In this document: in pieces, positions 59,885 through 64,000 of the stretch
Position numbering within the stretch: position 1 is the first letter of the stretch
How the letters are laid out: each line of letters opens with the position of its first letter
Source of the DNA: Portunus trituberculatus
Taxonomy: Eukaryota > Arthropoda > Malacostraca > Decapoda > Portunidae
NCBI RefSeq assembly: GCF_017591435.1
Contig: NC_059268.1
Location: 4,617,981 to 4,681,980, forward strand
Direction of reading: 5' to 3'
Length of the DNA: 64,000 bases
Notes under the pieces: model-generated
Database searches by the model: none
The model's input: only the letters and a program-made list of their open reading frames with translations
Told to the model about the DNA's origin: nothing
Position numbers and translations under genes: made by a program

Positions 59885-61804
59885 CTCATCTTGCTGATCC
59901 CTAAGTGTTCAACCTTCTCTTTCAAGAGATGGAGGCTATTCCGTTCCCACTGCCCTGTAGGAACAACAGGTTCAGGCCCAATAACTTCTGGAGCCTCTCC
60001 CTCCTGGCAGAAAAATAAAACTGAAGATGCCTCTTGCACGGCAGAACTAAAAGAGCCCTTCTGGCTAGTAGAACGAAAATAGGGCTTCAGCATGTTAACG
60101 TGACACAGCTGAGCCCTCTTGCGCCGGTCAGGAGTGACCACCAGGTAGTCGAGGTCACCTACCTTCTTTATAACATAGGGGCCACTCAAGCGGGCAGCAA
60201 GCGGCTGGCCCTGAAGTGGTAACAGCACGAGCACTTCATCTCCAGGGGCAAAACTCCGATACTCGGCCCTTCGGTCATAATACCCCTTCATACTCTGCTG
60301 GGCCTTACACAGGTGGGCCTGCGCCACCTCTAATGCCTTGGCCAATCTCTCTCGACTGCTCATAATGCTCTTAAGCAGTGAGACAGGGCGCTCAGGCGAC
60401 GGCTGACACCAAGCCTCCCGAACAACGTCGAGCGGTCCACGCACTCGGTGTCCAAACACTAGCTGATTGGGTGAGAAACCCAAGGACTCAGTGGGCGCTT
60501 CTCTCACCGCAAATAAGACAAAGGGGACACCCTCGTCCCAATCCTTATCTCTCTCCATGCAGAAACTCTTGAGCATGGTCTTGAGAGTTTGATGATGTCT
60601 CCAGGGCTCCCTGAGACTGTGGATGATAAGCACTGGACACAATATGCTTGATCCCCCATGCAGTCATCGTATCTATAAACAAATTTGAAGTAAAGTTGGT
60701 CCCCTGATCGGACTGCAGCTCTGCTGGCAATCCAAAGTGTGTAAAGAAGGTTAACAAAGCCTTCAGCACCACCTTAGAGTGAGTGCTTCTCAGGGGAATT
60801 GCTTCAGGGTACCCTGTGGTAACATCCATTATGGTCAACAAATACTTGTGACCAGCCCTGGTAGTAGGCAGAGGACCTACTATATCAATCAAAACCCTCG
60901 TGAAGGGAGGATCAACAGCAGGGATGGGGTGGAGTGGCACCACAGGGGGTGTCTGATTAGGCTTGCCCACCACTTGACAAGTGTGGCAGCACTTAAGAAT
61001 CGTGGCTACTTCTCCAGACATGCTGGGCCACCAAAAATTGCGACGCAGGCGAGCGACGGTCTTCCGGATGCCCAGGTGTCCAGCCATGGGCCCCTCATGT
61101 GCCAACAGCACAAGTGCCTCACGCAGCTTATGCGGCACAACTACTTGCAGTAGTTCACCACCGTCACTCTCCTGCCATCTACGACACAACACCCCTTGAT
61201 GCAAAATGAACTCCTCCCTGCCCTCCAACTCCTCACTTCCCTCACCCACTCGAGCAAAGAAGGAGGCCAACGCCGGGTCCTCCTGCTGCCTACGAATGAG
61301 CTCTGCAGGCTCTAGCTGGGTAAGAGAAAGGGGGACTATAGGGTCATGGGGTTGAGGCAACGCTGCAACCCTACGTCCCACACGGCATCGAGGACGGAGA
61401 GCTGGCCCAGGCTGCTCCGCTCCTGCCATGTGATCCGGTGAGTCCTCAGAAGGATCATCACCACCAGCCAGGCAGTCACCAGGCAAGGGAAAAGCTCGCT
61501 CCCTGCCTCCACGATGCTCCACAGGGAGAGAAACTTCCAACTTCCCCGCAGAACTGGAAGTCTCCCCACCCTGGGTGCCAACTTCCAACAGACTGCCTGA
61601 CTTATCATGCTGGGGCCTGTGCTGAACATCAGAGCCCTCAGCCTCCACACCAAGAAGCAACTCAGCACAAGTGCTCCCTCCGGAGTGCTCTGCAGAGTGA
61701 GGATAACCATCAAACAACTCAGCTACACCCAACTCCGTCCTCACTCTCAGCAACAACTCCCAAAGCCGAGTCCGGTGCATTAACAAGTGACTCCACGCCG
61801 TCAC
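59872..61804 (-). pseudogene. Gypsy integrase (located before RT), one frameshift
   Basis: Integrase inserts the DNA copy. The zinc-binding HHCC domain is in EGPMAGHLGIRKTVARLRRN and ILKCCHTCQVVGKPN. The catalytic core has LIDIVGPLP (first Asp), LQSDQGTNFTSNL (second Asp) and SQGALE (Glu). A frameshift near 60600 moves into HHQTLKTMLKSFCMERDKDW and GFSPNQLVFGHRVRGPL. The C-terminal GPY/F module is LSGPYVIKKVGDLDYLVVTP. The N-terminal linker in the same frame is of low similarity. The order integrase then RT is that of Gmr1-like Ty3/gypsy elements. Confidence 0.88.
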
Positions 61805-62414
61805 CGTCAGCCTCTACACCAGAACTCAATGGTGAGCCCAACACTGGCTTCACCACATCAGCACTGCTACTCCCATCTGGAGTTAATCCCACCTGGCTGC
61901 TAGCAGCCTCCTGGGTAGTAACAGGCTCTCTCTCAGCCCGGCGGGCCTGAGAGCGGGTAACAACATTTACAGAGTCTTGCACCACTGGCCCAGACTCTTC
62001 AGCAACCTCATCCTCATCAGAGGTTGGGATCCATACACGACCACCAGCCAAATCATTCCCAAGCAGGAAGTCCACTCCTGCGACTGGCAGTTCGTCTGCC
62101 ACTGCTACCTGAGCCGTAGCAGTGACAAGAGGACATGACAGCGTCACCTCAGCCGTCACGAACTCCTCCACAGTGTTAAGTCCACGACACAACACTGCCT
62201 TGCTAGATGTCACCTTCCTACCAGTGACATTTCGGCACACTGACTGCTGTGCACCCGTATCACGCAGTACAGTGACGGGATACTTTGTGCCATCAATCTC
62301 AACCGTGCCTCCACACAGGAAAGGACGGCACCAGTCGAGCTCACTATCCTTAGGTGCGGGCGAGGCAACAGGGGAGGAACAGGGGGGCCAACCTGCTCTC
62401 CTTCCTCCAAACAC
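61719..62414 (-). pseudogene. Gypsy aspartic protease region
   Basis: It cleaves the Gag-Pol polyprotein. VTVLRDTGAQQSVCRNVTGR carries the D-T-G active site, and LPVAGVDFLLGNDLAGGRVW is the flap-to-C-terminal part (hydrophobic-L-G-x-D). It overlaps the end of gag in another frame, as expected for frameshift expression, and the integrase frame then lies in a further register. The C-terminal half is a spacer rich in Ser, Gly and acidic residues. Confidence 0.8.
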
Positions 62415-63881
62415 AACTCAGGCACACGCCGTGCCTTCTCACTTCTAAAACCTGAAGGAGCAGTCAACTCATCATCACAAACTTGGTCTGGCCACACCAA
62501 CAAGGCAACTGGTTTCTGCGAGGACTTGGGAGTTTCAGCTGTCACTAACTTTAAGCAACTGAACTTAAAATGCCCTTTTCCTCGGCAGTGATAGCACGTG
62601 GGCTGGTAATCATACTTGAGAGTTCTAGGGGCCGCCTTCCCCACTGTCCCATCCTTCGCAGAAGAAGGAGGGGTGGGGGCCTGGAGGTTTCCCAAACCCA
62701 TCTTACTGCCGAATCCAGTATTTCGCCTAAAATGGCCCGGTGAGCCCGAGGAAGAACTGCCACCACTCCCTGGGCCTCCCCTAGGACCACCTTCCTTACG
62801 ACTCCAACTCCCAGGCTGCTGCACAGGACGGTGGGCCAACACATAATCATCAGCCCATGTAGCAGCCTCCTTCAAAGTCCTAAACCTCTTCTCCCTCAAC
62901 AGAGGTACCAGCTCCTTATCAGCAAAGTCGATGAACTGCTCCATAACTACTAACTTCTTCATAGCCTCGAGAGAGTCAACACCCTCGCTAGCAATCCACC
63001 TCTCAAACACTTGCTCCAGTGAACGAGCACACTCGAGGTAGGAGTCACTTGCTCGCTTCCTCTTTCCTCTGAATTGCAAGCGATAGGCTTCTGGTTGCAG
63101 CTCATATGCCCGCAAGATGTCAGCCTTAAACTCCTCATAATCATCCAGATCATCAGCTGACATTTTATCATAAACTTCCAAGGCTTTTCCCTTGAGTTTA
63201 TTCGCAACCAAGCCTACCCATCTCTCTCGAGACCAAGCAAACTCCTTGGCTTTCCTCTCGAAGCGAACAAACCATTCAGCCACTTTAGCCTCATCAAACT
63301 CAGGCACTAGCTGGAGACTTTGAACTAAAGTATGCTCTACACTTTGTTCTCCTCCTCCTCCTACACTACCAACAACTCCAGGCGTACTTACTGCATGGCG
63401 AGTTCTCTCCCACTCCAACTCTCTATCTTTATCTGCTCTTTCTCTCTCAATCTCCAATCTCATCATCTCCATCTCTCTAGTTTGACTCTCGTCTCTCTTC
63501 CGCAACTAATCTCTTCAACTCTCGCCTCTCTTCTGCTTCTATCTCCATTTTCCTAATTTCCAGCTTCAATCGCAGTTCCTCCAGTCTGGCAGCTGACTGG
63601 ACACTATCAGCAATACTGCTTGCTAGACTAGATCGTTGGGAGCCTCCCCTACTTCCGATACTTCTGCCAGGGCTAATATATCCCACGTCACCTTCGCTGG
63701 GACCGCCACATGCGTTATCATGACACGTAGTAAATGCGTCCTCACTGACTCCAATCGCGGCCGACGACTCATCATACCCACGTGGTGAGTCACCGTGGTG
63801 AGTCTCTCGCCGGCTCACACTCGCATCCTCAACCTCCACTGGTGAGGTGAAAAGGCCAGTAACTCCCTCCATGGTGCTCAC
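62210..63881 (-). pseudogene. Gypsy gag with SCAN-like capsid and zinc knuckle, one frameshift
   Basis: The ATG at 63881 gives MSTMEGVTGLFTSPVEVEDA. A coiled coil (ARLEELRLKLEIRKMEIEAE) runs into a one-base frameshift near 63490. The second frame (62210-63505) has more heptads, then a capsid region of SCAN/retrotransposon type (VAEWFVRFERKAKEFAWSRE, LKGKALEVYDKMSADDLDDY, SDSYLECARSLEQVFERWIA). The CCHC knuckle CYHCRGKGHFKFSC binds nucleic acid. The length is typical of gypsy gag. The frameshift may be decay. Confidence 0.85.
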
Positions 63882-63959
63882 AGGGACTCATTCTCACAAA
63901 AAATAAAATAATATAAGTAATAATACCCCACACAATACACTACACCACTATAAAAGCAC

Positions 63960-63988
63960 TTGGTTTATCCTGGCGAGGTCGCCACTTT
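63960..63988 (-). promoter_or_regulatory. Gypsy primer-binding site
   Basis: Directly after the LTR end (CCGTAACA, minus strand) and a 4-base gap comes TGGCGACCTCGCCAGGAT. The first eight bases TGGCGACC would pair with a tRNA ending GGTCGCCA, as in some arthropod tRNA-Arg. Beyond that the fit to the tRNA I recall is poor. The parent tRNA is therefore tentative. Confidence 0.65.
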
Positions 63989-64000
63989 TGTTACGGTCAC
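63989..64000 (-). repeat. Start of the second gypsy LTR (5' LTR of the minus-strand element), cut by the window
   Basis: TGTTACGGTCAC matches the first 11 bases of the LTR at 57299 (TGTTACGGTCAG...). The remainder lies right of the window. Confidence 0.75.

Noticed and set aside
60779..61950. Plus-strand open frames over the gypsy integrase
   Set aside because: They are antisense to clear integrase motifs on the minus strand.
51364..64000. Further upstream XPF exons
   Set aside because: Reading the minus strand I found no XPF-like peptide with splice sites here; this was by eye and a short exon could be missed.

Overview
This is eukaryotic DNA with no bacterial-style genes. The only host gene I can support is the DNA-repair endonuclease XPF (ERCC4 / mei-9 / RAD1 family), on the minus strand. 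Three of its internal coding exons lie at 51191-51363, 35650-35867 and 2085-2227. Their reading phases join exactly, so they are consecutive exons separated by introns of about 15.3 kb and 33.4 kb. Everything else is intron filled with transposable elements and simple repeats. The LINE types, DIRS-like and integrase-first Ty3/gypsy elements, and abundant AG and AT microsatellites suggest an arthropod, most likely a decapod crustacean. That assignment is inference.

Layout. 1-1700: minus-strand 5' part of a CR1-type LINE whose ORF1 carries an SGNH/GDSL esterase. 4030-4520: Tigger-like repeat. 4587-4861: a 275-bp hairpin. 4870-16405: a head-to-tail run of four plus-strand copies of a CR1/L2-group LINE (here 'family A', tandem 3' tail). 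16408-19715: a poly(A)-tailed LINE ('family B'). 19716-23588: another family A copy. 23594-24385: family B fragment. 24815-29522: a nearly full-length CR1 copy. 29878-33600: a family B copy carrying a PIF/Harbinger-like MITE and a tRNA-derived SINE. 34225-35356: LINE fragment and a degenerate 40-bp minisatellite.

The upstream intron (35868-51190) holds family B fragments, a 372-bp AT array, a DIRS-like tyrosine-recombinase retrotransposon (42247-46140, minus) with inverted terminal repeats, an internal complementary region and a hAT-like MITE, then piggyBac-like and Tigger-like ends. Right of the first exon are a second, GC-rich DIRS-like element (52980-57276, plus) and a Ty3/gypsy element (57299 to window end, minus). 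The gypsy element has its integrase ahead of its reverse transcriptase and has lost most of RT and RNase H. A piggyBac-like MITE sits inside it.

No transposon copy here keeps a fully open coding capacity. All show stops, frameshifts or deletions, so the window is a graveyard of several independent families. I found no sign of a new biological system. The most informative points are the XPF exon chain, the circle-junction-like internal region of the DIRS element, the integrase-first gypsy element, and the nested insertions with clean target-site duplications.
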